Below are positions 26,834-36,404 of a DNA stretch of 64,000 nucleotides, piece by piece. The notes beneath the pieces are model-generated. The model saw only the letters and a list, made by a program, of their open reading frames with translations, was not told where the DNA came from and did no database searches. The position numbers were made by a program, and so were the translations under genes. Within the stretch, counting starts at the first letter, position 1. Every line of letters starts with the position of its first letter. Source of the DNA: Alkalihalobacterium chitinilyticum (GTDB lineage: Bacteria > Bacillota > Bacilli > Bacillales > Bacillaceae_F); NCBI RefSeq assembly GCF_029028005.1, contig NZ_JAOTPO010000009.1, positions 124,001 through 188,000 on the forward strand, read 5' to 3'.

Positions 26834-27429
26834 TACGCATCGTCATTGCTGAAGATCAGCAAATGTTATTAGGGGCACTAGGTTCATTGTTAAATTTAGA
26901 AGATGATATGGAAGTTGTTGGGAAAGCTTCAAATGGTACCGAGGCGGTTTCTCTTGTTCATCAATTAAAACCCGATATTTGTATTATGGATATCGAAATG
27001 CCGGAAAAAAGTGGTTTAGAAGCAGCAGAAGAGTTGAAGGCACTCGATTGCAAAGTTATTATCCTTACTACATTTGCGCGTTCAGGTTATTTTCAACGAG
27101 CGCTTAAAGCAGGGGTTAGTGGTTACTTGTTAAAGGATAGTCCAAGTGAGGAGTTAGCGGATTCGATTCGTGGTGTGATAGCTGGAAGAAGAATGTATGC
27201 TCCTGAATTAATGGATGATTTATATAGTGAGGAAAATCCCTTAACAGAAAGAGAAAAGGCTGTACTTGAACTGATTGCTGATGGTAAAACGACAAAAGAA
27301 ATTGCTCAAGAATTAAGCATAAAAACAGGGACGGTTCGAAATTACATTTCTACTATTCTAGATAAATTAGAAGTAAAAAACAGAATTGAAGCGATCACGC
27401 AATCGAAGGCCAAAGGATGGTTTAAATAA
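26830..27429 (+). CDS. desR: Response regulator DesR, activator of des
   Basis: A 199-residue NarL/FixJ-type regulator. The receiver domain has acidic residues ED at 8-9, phospho-acceptor Asp54 in CIMDIEMP, Thr80/Thr81 and Lys103; the C-terminal LuxR-type helix-turn-helix contains LTEREKAVLELIADGKTTKEIA. Length and Asp54 equal those of B. subtilis DesR. Expected targets are the repeats at 24362-24399 in front of des. Translationally coupled to desK. Confidence 0.95.
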   Translation: MIRIVIAEDQQMLLGALGSLLNLEDDMEVVGKASNGTEAVSLVHQLKPDICIMDIEMPEKSGLEAAEELKALDCKVIILTTFARSGYFQRALKAGVSGYLLKDSPSEELADSIRGVIAGRRMYAPELMDDLYSEENPLTEREKAVLELIADGKTTKEIAQELSIKTGTVRNYISTILDKLEVKNRIEAITQSKAKGWFK

Positions 27430-27434
27430 TAATT

Positions 27435-27470
27435 GGACGGATTCTATAAAGAATAGATCCGTCTTTTTCT
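27435..27470 (+). terminator. Terminator of the desKR operon
   Basis: GACGGATTCTAT pairs with ATAGATCCGTC with one unpaired base; a T-run follows. Confidence 0.85.
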
Positions 27471-28257
27471 TTCGAACCTAGTAACCATGAAAGAAATTTT
27501 CGATAGTTTCCTAATTTATTATTGAAATTATTTGAATATTTCAATAATATTAAACTTATCAAGAAAATTCCTTTACCCTTTATAATGATCGCGATCGATC
27601 TATATTTTTTTTGTTAGTTAACTAACCTTATATTTTGTATTTGAACACATATTCAAAATATAATTCTTTTCTTTAATAGCGCTAGAACGCCCAATTCAGT
27701 TTTTTTAAAACTACATTACTTTACGAAAATCACCATTTATTTTGTGAATCCCATACTAAGAAATGATTTTCTGCTCTTTTTTTGTCTGCCACGTATTATA
27801 ATTAACCTTACGTTTAAAATTTAAATTTTTCGTAAAAAAAGAGGTTATAATCAATTGTAAAGAGAATTATAAATTATGAAAGAAGTAAATTTAAAAGACT
27901 CTTTTGTTTGTATTTGCTTTTAGAGAATTAGCCAAGCAAATTTTGACTACTTATTCATACCGTTAAGTTTTAAACAGAATATTCCTTCTAAACTAATATT
28001 TGTTTAGAATTGAATAGATATTTAGACCATGATCACACACTCACACAAGAAATTATTATGGGGGGGATTGAAACGATTAGGTAGTAAAGATCTAAAACTA
28101 GTTTCCAGTTGAATTGTAATTGTTAGGGTAGTTATAACTAGCAACCGTATAGGAATGTTTAACGAAAACAACACACTAAAATTTAATATTAGTTAATGTA
28201 ATAATCCAAAAAAAGATTTTGATAACAATGAGAATATTATTTCGAACTTCTCTAAAA
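27471..28257. other. Long AT-rich gap upstream of the first TRAP operon
   Basis: No open frame with a ribosome site is supported. Visible structure: TATAAT (27581-27586) abutting the palindrome GATCGCGATC (27587-27596), and a perfect 14-base palindrome GTTAGTTAACTAAC (27613-27626). They could be operators, but no regulator is linked. No sigma-54 motif is seen here, unlike the other units of this island. The unit's leader and promoter must lie in this gap. Confidence 0.4.
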
Positions 28258-28271
28258 TGAAAGCGTTACCA
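28258..28271 (+). promoter_or_regulatory. cre site (CcpA catabolite-repression box) before the first TRAP operon
   Basis: TGAAAGCGTTACCA fits every defined position of the cre consensus TGNAANCGNWNNCW. It lies about 100 bases before the start of the binding-protein gene, so CcpA would block transcription when preferred sugars are present. Confidence 0.7.
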
Positions 28272-28359
28272 AATGTAGTTAGATTGCTGTTTGGATTAGT
28301 TATTTTTCGTTTTTAAATAACTGAAAATTTAAAATTTTTAGGTATAAGGGGGCTGTTTT

Positions 28360-29532
28360 ATGGTACAAATGAAAAAGGGTTTATTGTTAACGATTTTCGG
28401 TGTAATTGCTTTATTGGTGATAGGGTGTTCATCTAACCAATCGCCAGCATCTAGTGGAAACAACCAAACTAGTGATGAAAATGGAGATAATAGTAATAAC
28501 CAGACAGAAGAAACAATTGTCTTACGTGCCTCCTCTGGGTTACCGTCCCATCATGTTTGGTTAGAGTCTTTTGTTTATGGGTGGATGGAAAGAGTAGAAG
28601 AGGAATCGAATGGGCGTGTTCAATTTGATGTGTTTACTGGTGGAGAGTTAGTTACTCTTGGTGGAGAGTTTGACGCATTAAAAGCCGGAACGATTGATAT
28701 TGCTATTCCTGTTATGCATCTTTATGACCCGCATCACTTTCCGTTATCAGAAATAACCATGATCCCATTAACTGTATCCGGTACAGAAGTCGTTAATGAA
28801 GCATACCACAATCTAGTATATAGTGACCGTGAACTTCAAGATGGCAAAACATTTTATGAGCTAGAGATGGAAGCAAATGGCTTAAAAGCTTGGGCAATGA
28901 ATGCTGGAGAGGGATATGTAATTAATACAGTAGGAAAGCAGTTTAGTTCACCAGAAGATTTTAGAAATGCAAGAATTCGCACAGGTTCACGTTTAAGTGA
29001 GATGTTTATTACGAACGTTGGTGCAACATCAATTAGCATGCCACAAACTGATTCTTATGACGCGTTAAGCAGAGGGGCGCTGGATGGAAACTTAATGACC
29101 GTTGGGGATTGGATGTCATGGGGCTTCCAAGATTTAATAAAATATGTACTTGAAGGTGCGAATATCGGTCATTTTACATCTGTGATTGGAATGACACAAG
29201 AAAAGTGGGATAGCTTACCAGCTGATATTCAAGAAATTATGGATAATGCAGCAAAAGAGTTGCAACTAGCACAAGAAGCGAATGATTATATGCTTGCGAA
29301 AGATATTGAAGTTCGTGAATTAGTAGAAGGCGAAGTCGTATTTGCTACAATTAATGACTTAGATGATGAGACAAGAGATCATATTGTGCAAGCGATGGAA
29401 AAAACATGGTTCGATTGGATTGACTTAATTGAAGCACAAGGTTCTCCTGGAAAAGAAGTAGCAAAACTTTGGAGAGACTTAATTATTGAAGCTGGCGGGG
29501 ATGTACCTGATAAAATAAAAGACCTTGATTAA
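28360..29532 (+). CDS. TRAP transporter substrate-binding lipoprotein (DctP family), system 1
   Basis: An extracytoplasmic solute receptor that passes an organic acid to the membrane subunits encoded next. ATG 28360 follows AAGGGGG by about 7 bases. The signal peptide ends in the lipobox VIGC (Cys23), then a Ser/Asn/Glu-rich linker. DctP-family features include VFTGGELVTLGGEFDALKAGTIDIA and the ligand-helix region FRNARIRTGSRLSEMFITNVGATSISMP, where the Arg in RIRTG is the likely carboxylate contact. Ligand identity cannot be read. First gene of an operon with both membrane subunits and an acyl-CoA ligase. Confidence 0.92.
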   Translation: MVQMKKGLLLTIFGVIALLVIGCSSNQSPASSGNNQTSDENGDNSNNQTEETIVLRASSGLPSHHVWLESFVYGWMERVEEESNGRVQFDVFTGGELVTLGGEFDALKAGTIDIAIPVMHLYDPHHFPLSEITMIPLTVSGTEVVNEAYHNLVYSDRELQDGKTFYELEMEANGLKAWAMNAGEGYVINTVGKQFSSPEDFRNARIRTGSRLSEMFITNVGATSISMPQTDSYDALSRGALDGNLMTVGDWMSWGFQDLIKYVLEGANIGHFTSVIGMTQEKWDSLPADIQEIMDNAAKELQLAQEANDYMLAKDIEVRELVEGEVVFATINDLDDETRDHIVQAMEKTWFDWIDLIEAQGSPGKEVAKLWRDLIIEAGGDVPDKIKDLD

Positions 29533-29585
29533 TTAAAAATTGATACTGCTAGAAAAAACTTGTATTAAATGGAGGTGAATCTTCC

Positions 29586-30905
29586 TTGGCAGATCCCATA
29601 ATGTTAACGATATTTTTTATAGTATTTATTACCCTTTTACTATTAGGCTTGCAAATAGGTACTGTTCTATTAGTAACTGGGATTTTAGGAATTTTCTTAC
29701 TAGGTGGTATTGGCCCACTTACAGGTATTTTACAAACAGATCCTTATGCAAGAGTAGCGAGTTATGCATTAACAACAATCCCACTATTTGTTTTAATGTC
29801 TCAATTTATCATGCATTCTGATATTGTAAAATATTTGTACCACCTAGTTTTTAAAATGTCACGAGGCAAGCCAGGAATTCTAGGAGTATTTACGATCATT
29901 TTAGGTGGTTTTTTAGGTGCCGTGTCTGGATCTGCAACAGCAATTTCTGCCACGCTTGGTCAAATCTCAGTTCCTGAATTAAAAAAACATGGTTATTCAG
30001 AAGATCTCGCAGGGGCTATCGCCGCCTCTGCGGGAACTCTTTCAACATTAATCCCGCCTTCGATTGGATTAATTATTTATGGAGCGATTACACAAACGCC
30101 GGTTGGTTCACTATTTATGGCGGTAATCATACCAGGTATCTTAACAGTCCTTGTTTTGGTCGTTTGTACTTCCATTATGTTTAAACTGTCAAATAAAGGA
30201 AGAGTTGCGATTGACGAGGTAGCAGCTACCACTACAGTAGAAGATAATATCCCAAAATCAAAATATGTTATTTCTATTATTGCTAGTATTGTGATTATGG
30301 GTGCCATTTTTGGTGGGATTTATGCAGGTATATTTACTCCCACTGAAGCAGGCGGTGTTGGAGCATTTGTAAGTTTAGTTGCTGCCCTCTTATTAGGAAA
30401 AGTCAATAAGACGTTCATTAAAGAATCGTTTATGAGTACTGTAAAAATCACGTGTATGGTTTTATTCATAATGGTTGGAGCAGCTGTATTTGCAAGGTTT
30501 GTTTCATTATCCATGCTTCCTAGAAAATTAATGGGATTATTAGAACCTTTAGCGTCCACTCCAATGCTAGTTATAATCCTATTACTTACAACTTATTTTA
30601 TTTTATTTATGTTTATCGAAGGGGCGGCTGTTATATTGATGACGGTTCCAATTACATTGCCTTTAGCAGAAATGGCAGGATTAGGTGCATTGGAATTCGG
30701 TATCCTTTTATGTGTAGTTGGGGCAGCTGGTATGTTAACGCCACCCGTTGGACTATGCGTTTATGCGGTATCGGGTGTTACAAAAACCCCAATTGAAAAG
30801 TTGTTTAAGCATACAACTATTTTTGCTATTGCAGTCGTGTTAGTAGTTGTTTCACTTTCCCTTCTTTTCCCGCAAATTATTACTTGGTTGCCTAGTACGA
30901 TGTGA
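29586..30905 (+). CDS. TRAP transporter large membrane subunit (DctM family), system 1
   Basis: A 439-residue protein with about 12-13 hydrophobic segments; the DctM subunit forms the sodium-driven translocation path. TTG 29586 is the start, with GGAGGTGA upstream. Family motifs are GAVSGSATAISATLGQISVPELKKHGYSEDLAGAIAASAGTLSTLIPPSIGLIIYG and the closing MLTPPVGLCVYAVSGV. It precedes the small subunit here, whereas system 2 has the usual small-then-large order. Confidence 0.93.
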   Translation: MADPIMLTIFFIVFITLLLLGLQIGTVLLVTGILGIFLLGGIGPLTGILQTDPYARVASYALTTIPLFVLMSQFIMHSDIVKYLYHLVFKMSRGKPGILGVFTIILGGFLGAVSGSATAISATLGQISVPELKKHGYSEDLAGAIAASAGTLSTLIPPSIGLIIYGAITQTPVGSLFMAVIIPGILTVLVLVVCTSIMFKLSNKGRVAIDEVAATTTVEDNIPKSKYVISIIASIVIMGAIFGGIYAGIFTPTEAGGVGAFVSLVAALLLGKVNKTFIKESFMSTVKITCMVLFIMVGAAVFARFVSLSMLPRKLMGLLEPLASTPMLVIILLLTTYFILFMFIEGAAVILMTVPITLPLAEMAGLGALEFGILLCVVGAAGMLTPPVGLCVYAVSGVTKTPIEKLFKHTTIFAIAVVLVVVSLSLLFPQIITWLPSTM

Positions 30906-31456
30906 ATCTTAAGATAAAGGATGTGAGAAAATTGGAGGGGAAAATTGACACTCTATATAAAGGTTTTAATATCATAAAAAATGGTGGGCTTGTCCTTGCT
31001 GGCATTGCTGTATTCTTGATGATGGCTTTTATCGTTTTAGATGTGTTACTTAGAAATGTATTTAGCGCATCTTTTCCTGGTAATTATGAAATTATCCAAA
31101 GATACCTTATGCCGCTGGCCGTTTTTCCTGCGATCGCGATTACGTATTCTTCAGGATTAATGCCTAAGATTACGATGTTTGTAGAGAAATTACCAGAAAA
31201 AGTACAATACATCATAAACTTATTTTTATTGTTTCTTGAGATGTTTGTGATGATACTGATTTTTTATTACTCTTGGAAGTATGCTATTCAAGGCCTTCAA
31301 TCAGGTGTTACATTTCCTGCAGGTGGAAAAATGTACCCGCTTTATCCTGTTCTCTTCTTAGTCCCGCTAGGCTTTGCATTACTAACAATTGAGCTTGTTT
31401 TCAATATCATTAGAGAGTTTTTGAAAAGACCGTTCGCTAGTGGAACGACGACTTAA
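30902..31456 (+). CDS. TRAP transporter small membrane subunit (DctQ family), system 1
   Basis: Four membrane segments typical of DctQ, with RNVFSASFPGNYEIIQRYLMPLAVFPAIAITYSSG in the middle. The frame opens at GTG 30902, overlapping the DctM stop, but TTG 30932 behind AAAGGATG is an alternative start. Required partner of DctM and DctP. The acyl-CoA ligase gene follows by 46 bases. Confidence 0.88.
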   Translation: MNLKIKDVRKLEGKIDTLYKGFNIIKNGGLVLAGIAVFLMMAFIVLDVLLRNVFSASFPGNYEIIQRYLMPLAVFPAIAITYSSGLMPKITMFVEKLPEKVQYIINLFLLFLEMFVMILIFYYSWKYAIQGLQSGVTFPAGGKMYPLYPVLFLVPLGFALLTIELVFNIIREFLKRPFASGTTT

Positions 31457-31502
31457 TGTCCGATGACCTTGGTTAATTTCATTTAAAAAGAGGAGTGAAA
31501 CA

Positions 31503-33074
31503 ATGAGTTCATCTACATTGGTATTATCGAGACAACAGTTAGTTGGAGAATGTTTAAAAAGAGCAGCTCAGCAGTCGCCAAACAGTGATGCATTTGTTTG
31601 TGAAGGGATAAGGGTTACGTATCAACAAATGGATGAAAGAGCCAGCCAATTGGCCGGCTGGCTTCAAGAACAGGGAGTTAAACATGATGAAAAAGTAGGG
31701 TTTATTTTAAAAAATGGCCTTCCATTTATAGAAACTTTTTTCGGTATTGCACTGTCAGGTGGAGTCGGTGTTCCGATGAACTTCCGTTTGGCTGCAGGTG
31801 AGATCGAATACATCGTGAATAATTCTGACTCTAAGATTTTAATCATTGATTCTGAATATGTTAATGTTATTGAGAAAATTCGTAAACGTCTTCCAAAAGT
31901 TGAAAAAATAATTGTTGTAGGATCTGACCATTCAACTGATGAATTTATAAGCTATAACTCTATTTATGAACAAGAATGTGAATATAAACCAGTAGAACAA
32001 TTACGAGACGAAGATGGTTGTATGATCGTTTATACTTCAGGAACGACTGGACGGCCCAAAGGTGCTGTACTTACACATAAAAATTTGTTTCAAAATGGAA
32101 TGAATTGTATATGGGAATTCAAGTTAAAGTTTGAGTGCAATCAACTTATTGTAACCCCGTTATTTCATGTGGCTGCTATGAATTCATTAGTCACCATTTG
32201 TTTAGTGAAAGGGACTACGTTTGTTCACCGTGACTTTGATCCGGTTCAAGTCTTGCAAACTATTGAAGTGGAAAAAATTAATACGCTTTTTCTTGTTCCA
32301 GCAATGTGGAATTTTCTGTTACAAGTACCAAATGTAACTGAATATGATGTGTCTTCGATGAAAACTTGTATGACAGGTGCAGCAATCTGTCCATTAGAGA
32401 TTAAAGAAAATGTAATGAAACTATTTTCAAATGCAGGCATTTATGATGTTTTTGGGCAAACTGAGATGAGTCCTGCAACTACCGTATTGCAGCCAGAGGA
32501 TGCCATCCGGAAAATGCGTTCAGTTGGACGCCCATTTATTAATGTTGAAGTGAGAGTTGTAGATGAGGATATGAATGACGTTCCTGTAGGAGAAGTAGGT
32601 GAAATAGTTTACCGCGGTCCTACTTTAATGAAAGAATACTATAATAACCCAGAAGCTACGGAAGAAGCATTTAAAGGTGGATGGTTCCATAGTGGAGATC
32701 TCGTTCAATTGGACGATGAAGGATTTGTCTATGTTATGGACCGTAAAAAAGACATGATTATTAGTGGTGGTGAGAACATCTATCCTGCAGAAATAGAAGA
32801 TGTTCTCTATAAGCACAAAGCTATATTAGAAGTTGCTATTGTTGGTGTTCCGGATCCGGAGTGGGGTGAAAATGTAAAAGCATACGTGGTTCTTAAACCT
32901 AATTGTAGTTTAACAGAACAAGAAGTTATCACATATTGTGCTAGTCATTTAGCCTCGTATAAAAAACCTAAACATGTAGAATTTCTTGATGCTCTTCCAC
33001 GAAACGCAGCAGGTAAAGTGTTAAAATATGTATTAAAAAGCTCAAACAGTAGAAGTAATGAAAAGATCCAATAA
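31503..33074 (+). CDS. AMP-forming acyl-CoA synthetase, TRAP-linked
   Basis: A 523-residue ANL-superfamily ligase that activates a carboxylic acid to its CoA thioester using ATP. The phosphate-binding loop is YTSGTTGRPKG (177-187), then FGQTEMSP (A5), SGDLVQLDDEGFVYVMDRKKDMIISGGENIYPAEIE (A7-A8 hinge) and catalytic Lys505 in AAGK. AGAGGAG precedes the ATG. Being last in the TRAP operon, it most likely activates the acid imported by system 1. Chain-length or aromatic specificity is not readable. Confidence 0.92.
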   Translation: MSSSTLVLSRQQLVGECLKRAAQQSPNSDAFVCEGIRVTYQQMDERASQLAGWLQEQGVKHDEKVGFILKNGLPFIETFFGIALSGGVGVPMNFRLAAGEIEYIVNNSDSKILIIDSEYVNVIEKIRKRLPKVEKIIVVGSDHSTDEFISYNSIYEQECEYKPVEQLRDEDGCMIVYTSGTTGRPKGAVLTHKNLFQNGMNCIWEFKLKFECNQLIVTPLFHVAAMNSLVTICLVKGTTFVHRDFDPVQVLQTIEVEKINTLFLVPAMWNFLLQVPNVTEYDVSSMKTCMTGAAICPLEIKENVMKLFSNAGIYDVFGQTEMSPATTVLQPEDAIRKMRSVGRPFINVEVRVVDEDMNDVPVGEVGEIVYRGPTLMKEYYNNPEATEEAFKGGWFHSGDLVQLDDEGFVYVMDRKKDMIISGGENIYPAEIEDVLYKHKAILEVAIVGVPDPEWGENVKAYVVLKPNCSLTEQEVITYCASHLASYKKPKHVEFLDALPRNAAGKVLKYVLKSSNSRSNEKIQ

Positions 33075-33115
33075 TTGGTCTTAGGTGATAGGTGCTTTTA
33101 GTCAAATTCTAAATG

Positions 33116-33161
33116 GAACCCTCGATAGCTCATACTAGAGTGGTCGAGGGTTCAAAAGTTT
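33116..33161 (+). terminator. Terminator between the convergent TRAP operons
   Basis: GAACCCTCGA (33116-33125) pairs with TCGAGGGTTC (33134-33143), with AAAAGTTTTT after it. Confidence 0.7.
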
Positions 33162-33252
33162 TTATTAGTGAGTAATTTCTACGTCATACTAATTGAATAG
33201 TGGTATGTCGAAACGATGGTGTGGGAGGTAGGGGTAAGTGGCACCCTCCTAG

Positions 33253-34566
33253 TCAATTTCTCATATATTCTGGTAACCATAAGGCGATCTGTGGGAATAT
33301 TAATACTAACGCCATGGCTAGTAACAATAAAAAAATAAAAGGCCATACCGCAGAATATATTTTTTTGGTACTTATATCAGGAGCTACTCCTCTCATAATA
33401 AAGATACTAATACCAAACGGTGGTGTTAGACTTCCGATACAGACGGCAATTGTAAAGAGTACACCAAACCATACGAGGTCAAATCCAAATGATGTTAATA
33501 AGGGTAAGAATAACGGTGCTGTAATTAACAGCACTGCGACAGTATCGATTAACATCCCCAGTGCTAGAAATACTAACAGGATAGCAATCAAGATAAGCCA
33601 ACGATTGATGTCGGTGTCTGTAATAACTCTTGCAAGTGCACCACCAACACCAGTAACAGCTACAATTCGTGCGTAAGCAACAGCACCTATCAAAATCCAA
33701 AAAACTAGTCCATTTAGACGAGCAGTCATTATAAATATTTTTTTAATGTTGGCCCATGTTAATTTTCTTTTAACAGCAGTGGAAATTAGTGCACCAACGA
33801 CCCCAACAGCTCCTGCTTCTGTCGGAGTGGTTATTCCCAAATAGATCGACCCTAATACAACTAAAATAACACTTAAAGGAAGGACAATACCTTTTAACGA
33901 TTTTAATTTTTCTCCCCAAGTGTACCGTTCCTCGATTTCAACTGAAGGTCCTTTTTCAGGTTTTATATAACATAAAACTAGAGAGTATAGGATAAAGAGG
34001 AGTGCTGCCAGTACACCAGGGAATATTCCTGCCATAAATAATGCCCCTGTTGATACGCCTGATTCCGCTGCATATATGATCATAACGATACTTGGAGGTA
34101 TGAGAAGGCCTAAAACCCCTCCAGCCATAATAACCCCAACAGTTAACCGATCATCATATCCACGCTTTAACATGGATGGTCTAGCTATCATTCCTAGTGT
34201 TGCAGTAGCTACAGATATAACCCCAACCATAGCAGCAAAAATGGAGGAAATAATGACAGTTCCACCTGCAAGACCGCCTCTCAACCCACCGAACCAGCGA
34301 TAAATACATTCATACATATCATCAGCTAAATCACTATACATTAAAATAGCTGCCATAAAGATGTAGAGAGGAAGGGCAGTTAACACGGATTGTGTAAGAT
34401 TTGAAAATGAACCTAACACAAAACCATCTACACTTGGCATACCTCCCCAAAATATAAATCCAAGAATAAGTGATATTCCGCCCATTGTGAAACTTACAGG
34501 TATACCTAACGCAAGGAAAACGACTAAAGAGCCGAAAAGGATGAGTGCAATTAATCCAATTTCCAT
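33253..34566 (-). CDS. TRAP transporter large membrane subunit (DctM family), system 2
   Basis: About 437 residues from ATG 34566, chosen because GGAGGG lies 8 bases before it; a GTG at 34575 is upstream in frame but sits on that site. Motifs: SSIFAAMVGVISVATATLGMIARPSMLKRGYDDRLTVGVIMAGGVLGLLIPPSIVMIIYA and the closing SLTPPFGISIFIMRGVA. It starts one base after the DctQ stop, so the two are coupled. Last gene of the minus-strand TRAP operon. Confidence 0.92.
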   Translation of the reverse strand: MEIGLIALILFGSLVVFLALGIPVSFTMGGISLILGFIFWGGMPSVDGFVLGSFSNLTQSVLTALPLYIFMAAILMYSDLADDMYECIYRWFGGLRGGLAGGTVIISSIFAAMVGVISVATATLGMIARPSMLKRGYDDRLTVGVIMAGGVLGLLIPPSIVMIIYAAESGVSTGALFMAGIFPGVLAALLFILYSLVLCYIKPEKGPSVEIEERYTWGEKLKSLKGIVLPLSVILVVLGSIYLGITTPTEAGAVGVVGALISTAVKRKLTWANIKKIFIMTARLNGLVFWILIGAVAYARIVAVTGVGGALARVITDTDINRWLILIAILLVFLALGMLIDTVAVLLITAPLFLPLLTSFGFDLVWFGVLFTIAVCIGSLTPPFGISIFIMRGVAPDISTKKIYSAVWPFIFLLLLAMALVLIFPQIALWLPEYMRN

Positions 34567-34567
34567 A

Positions 34568-35101
34568 TTACACACCCTCCTCAGAGTTATAGAGTTCTTC
34601 TCCAGTTACGATAATGTAAATATCATTAGTAAGTTTTACTAGCCCTTGTAGGCCAATTAAAAGACCACCAAGAGGGACCATTAGCCATTTTACCCATAGA
34701 GGCATTGGGACTCCCCCAGTAGTAACTGCTCCAATTGTGTAATAGTGAATAACATAATCCATACCTAACCAAAATAGTGCTCCTGCCATAAGAAATAAAA
34801 ATAAAGCACTAATTAAATCTATGAGTGATCTAACACGAAGAGAAAATTTTTCATAGAATAAATCTACTCGAACATGCTGACCAATAGCGAGTGCATAGCC
34901 ACCTAACATAAAGCCGATAAACCCTGTGCTCGTAACCGCTAGGTCAAAAGCCCAAGCTGTTGCGGAATTAAAAAAGTACCTTAACAAAACATCAACAAAT
35001 AAAAAGATACTAGCAAAAAAGACAAGCACACCTACTACCCATATCATTGATTTATTTAGTTTTGTGATCATTTTCATAATCTGTATGACCGTTTTTTTCA
35101 T
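34568..35101 (-). CDS. TRAP transporter small membrane subunit (DctQ family), system 2
   Basis: 177 residues with four membrane segments. AAAGGAGTG precedes the ATG. DctQ-type features are LRYFFNSATAWAFDLAVTSTGFIGFMLGGYALAIGQHVRVDLFYEKF. It lies between the binding-protein and DctM genes in the standard P-Q-M order, and is distinctly different in sequence from the system-1 subunit, suggesting separate origin rather than recent duplication. Confidence 0.9.
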   Translation of the reverse strand: MKKTVIQIMKMITKLNKSMIWVVGVLVFFASIFLFVDVLLRYFFNSATAWAFDLAVTSTGFIGFMLGGYALAIGQHVRVDLFYEKFSLRVRSLIDLISALFLFLMAGALFWLGMDYVIHYYTIGAVTTGGVPMPLWVKWLMVPLGGLLIGLQGLVKLTNDIYIIVTGEELYNSEEGV

Positions 35102-35128
35102 CTATACACTCCTTTCGTCTTATTGTTG

Positions 35129-35174
35129 TAGCGACCTGGTTTTCTAAAATAAAACTTTAAAAACTAGGTCGCTA
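35129..35174 (-). terminator. Hairpin inside the second TRAP operon
   Basis: TAGCGACCTGGTTTT (35129-35143) and AAAAACTAGGTCGCTA (35159-35174) are complementary with one mismatch. It lies between the binding-protein and DctQ genes. It may be an attenuator or a 3' stabiliser that raises binding-protein mRNA relative to the membrane subunits. Confidence 0.6.
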
Positions 35175-35198
35175 AGTTTGTTTAAATCTTATAAACGG

Positions 35199-36353
35199 TT
35201 AGTCTTGTAAAAATTCTTTAATAAAAGCTTCACCTTGTTCGGATTGCATAAATTCTTCGTTTTCTTCTATTAATATTTCTACCATTCTTTGAGTTCGTTC
35301 ATTAATAGCAGCATAGCTCTGCCATGCAGTATCTATGGCAACCTGTTTAACTTCTTCATAATCTTCTTTAGACATTTTAACTAACTCAACACCATTTTCT
35401 TCAGCAACTTCAAAGGCAAAATCAGTTAATCTTTTGGAGCCTTCAGTAGCTAACTCTTCCATTTCTCTCGCAACTTCTAGGATAGTATTTTGAAGATCTT
35501 CAGGTAGCTTATTCCAAACAGTTAAGCTAGCTGTAATTTCACCATATGCAACATAAAGAGGTGGAACGGTAATATAGTTAACTACTTCATGCAGTTTATA
35601 TGTGTCTAATGAATAAAACGGAAATGGAATCGCATCTATAGTACCTCGAAGAAGTCCCTCATATTGTTCAACAAAAGGAACTGTTGCTATCCCAGAACCT
35701 AATGTTCTAAAGTACTCACTAGTTAATGCTGACATAGAGTTGACTACTTTACCTCTAAAATCTTCAGCAGTGATCATCGGTTCTGTTGACATATAACCAG
35801 ATAAACTTGTAGCCCAATTACCAATTAATTTAACACCATATTCTTCTAAAGCTTCACTGTATAAATCTCTTAATTCAGTTTCATGAAGTAAATAGTTCCC
35901 AGTATCTTCATCTAAATTCCAATATGGAAGACCTTGAAATAATCCTTCTGGGATGCGATCTGCCCATACTGCAGCTACACCATTTTGCATATCAATTGTT
36001 CCTCTTGAAAGCGCGTCTAATGACTCTGCTTGACCTGCAAGTTGATTACTGTAGAAGATTTCTATTTTTACTCTGCCGTCCGTTCGTAATTCTACTTCTT
36101 CAGCAAATTTTTCTTGTAAGAAGTATTTTGGCTCCCAGTCGTATACTGAAGGCGGATACATTGAGTTCATTTTTAATGTAAAAATTTCATCACTATTTGT
36201 TGTGGTCGTTTCAGCTTCTGCTTTTGTTTCTTCATTGTTTTCATTTAAAGGTGCTGAAGTTGAATTATTACCTCCACAAGCAGCCGTAATGAAAGTGATC
36301 ATCAATACAAAAGCAACGAAAAGAAAAGCTCTGAGCATAGTTTTTTTAATCAT
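35199..36353 (-). CDS. TRAP transporter substrate-binding lipoprotein (DctP family), system 2
   Basis: 384 residues from ATG 36353, preferred because CAGGAGG lies 6 bases upstream; a longer frame from 36383 has no site. The signal peptide ends in ITAAC with Cys26, followed by an Asn/Glu/Thr linker. DctP-family elements include IEIFYSNQLAGQAESLDALSRGTIDM and FRGKVVNSMSALTSEYFRTLGSGIATVPF. Note that the usual binding Arg position reads KVVNS here, unlike RIRTG in system 1, so the ligand or its recognition may differ. A sigma-54 promoter about 350 bases upstream and a cre-like box probably control it. Confidence 0.9.
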   Translation of the reverse strand: MIKKTMLRAFLFVAFVLMITFITAACGGNNSTSAPLNENNEETKAEAETTTTNSDEIFTLKMNSMYPPSVYDWEPKYFLQEKFAEEVELRTDGRVKIEIFYSNQLAGQAESLDALSRGTIDMQNGVAAVWADRIPEGLFQGLPYWNLDEDTGNYLLHETELRDLYSEALEEYGVKLIGNWATSLSGYMSTEPMITAEDFRGKVVNSMSALTSEYFRTLGSGIATVPFVEQYEGLLRGTIDAIPFPFYSLDTYKLHEVVNYITVPPLYVAYGEITASLTVWNKLPEDLQNTILEVAREMEELATEGSKRLTDFAFEVAEENGVELVKMSKEDYEEVKQVAIDTAWQSYAAINERTQRMVEILIEENEEFMQSEQGEAFIKEFLQD

Positions 36354-36404
36354 AATAAGCCTCCTGAATATATTAATAGGCAAGCATCCCGTTATTGAGG
36401 ACAG

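Noticed and set aside
33200-33676. 158-codon frame antisense to the DctM gene
   Set aside because: It is the mirror of a well-supported membrane protein gene, with low-complexity composition and no ribosome site.
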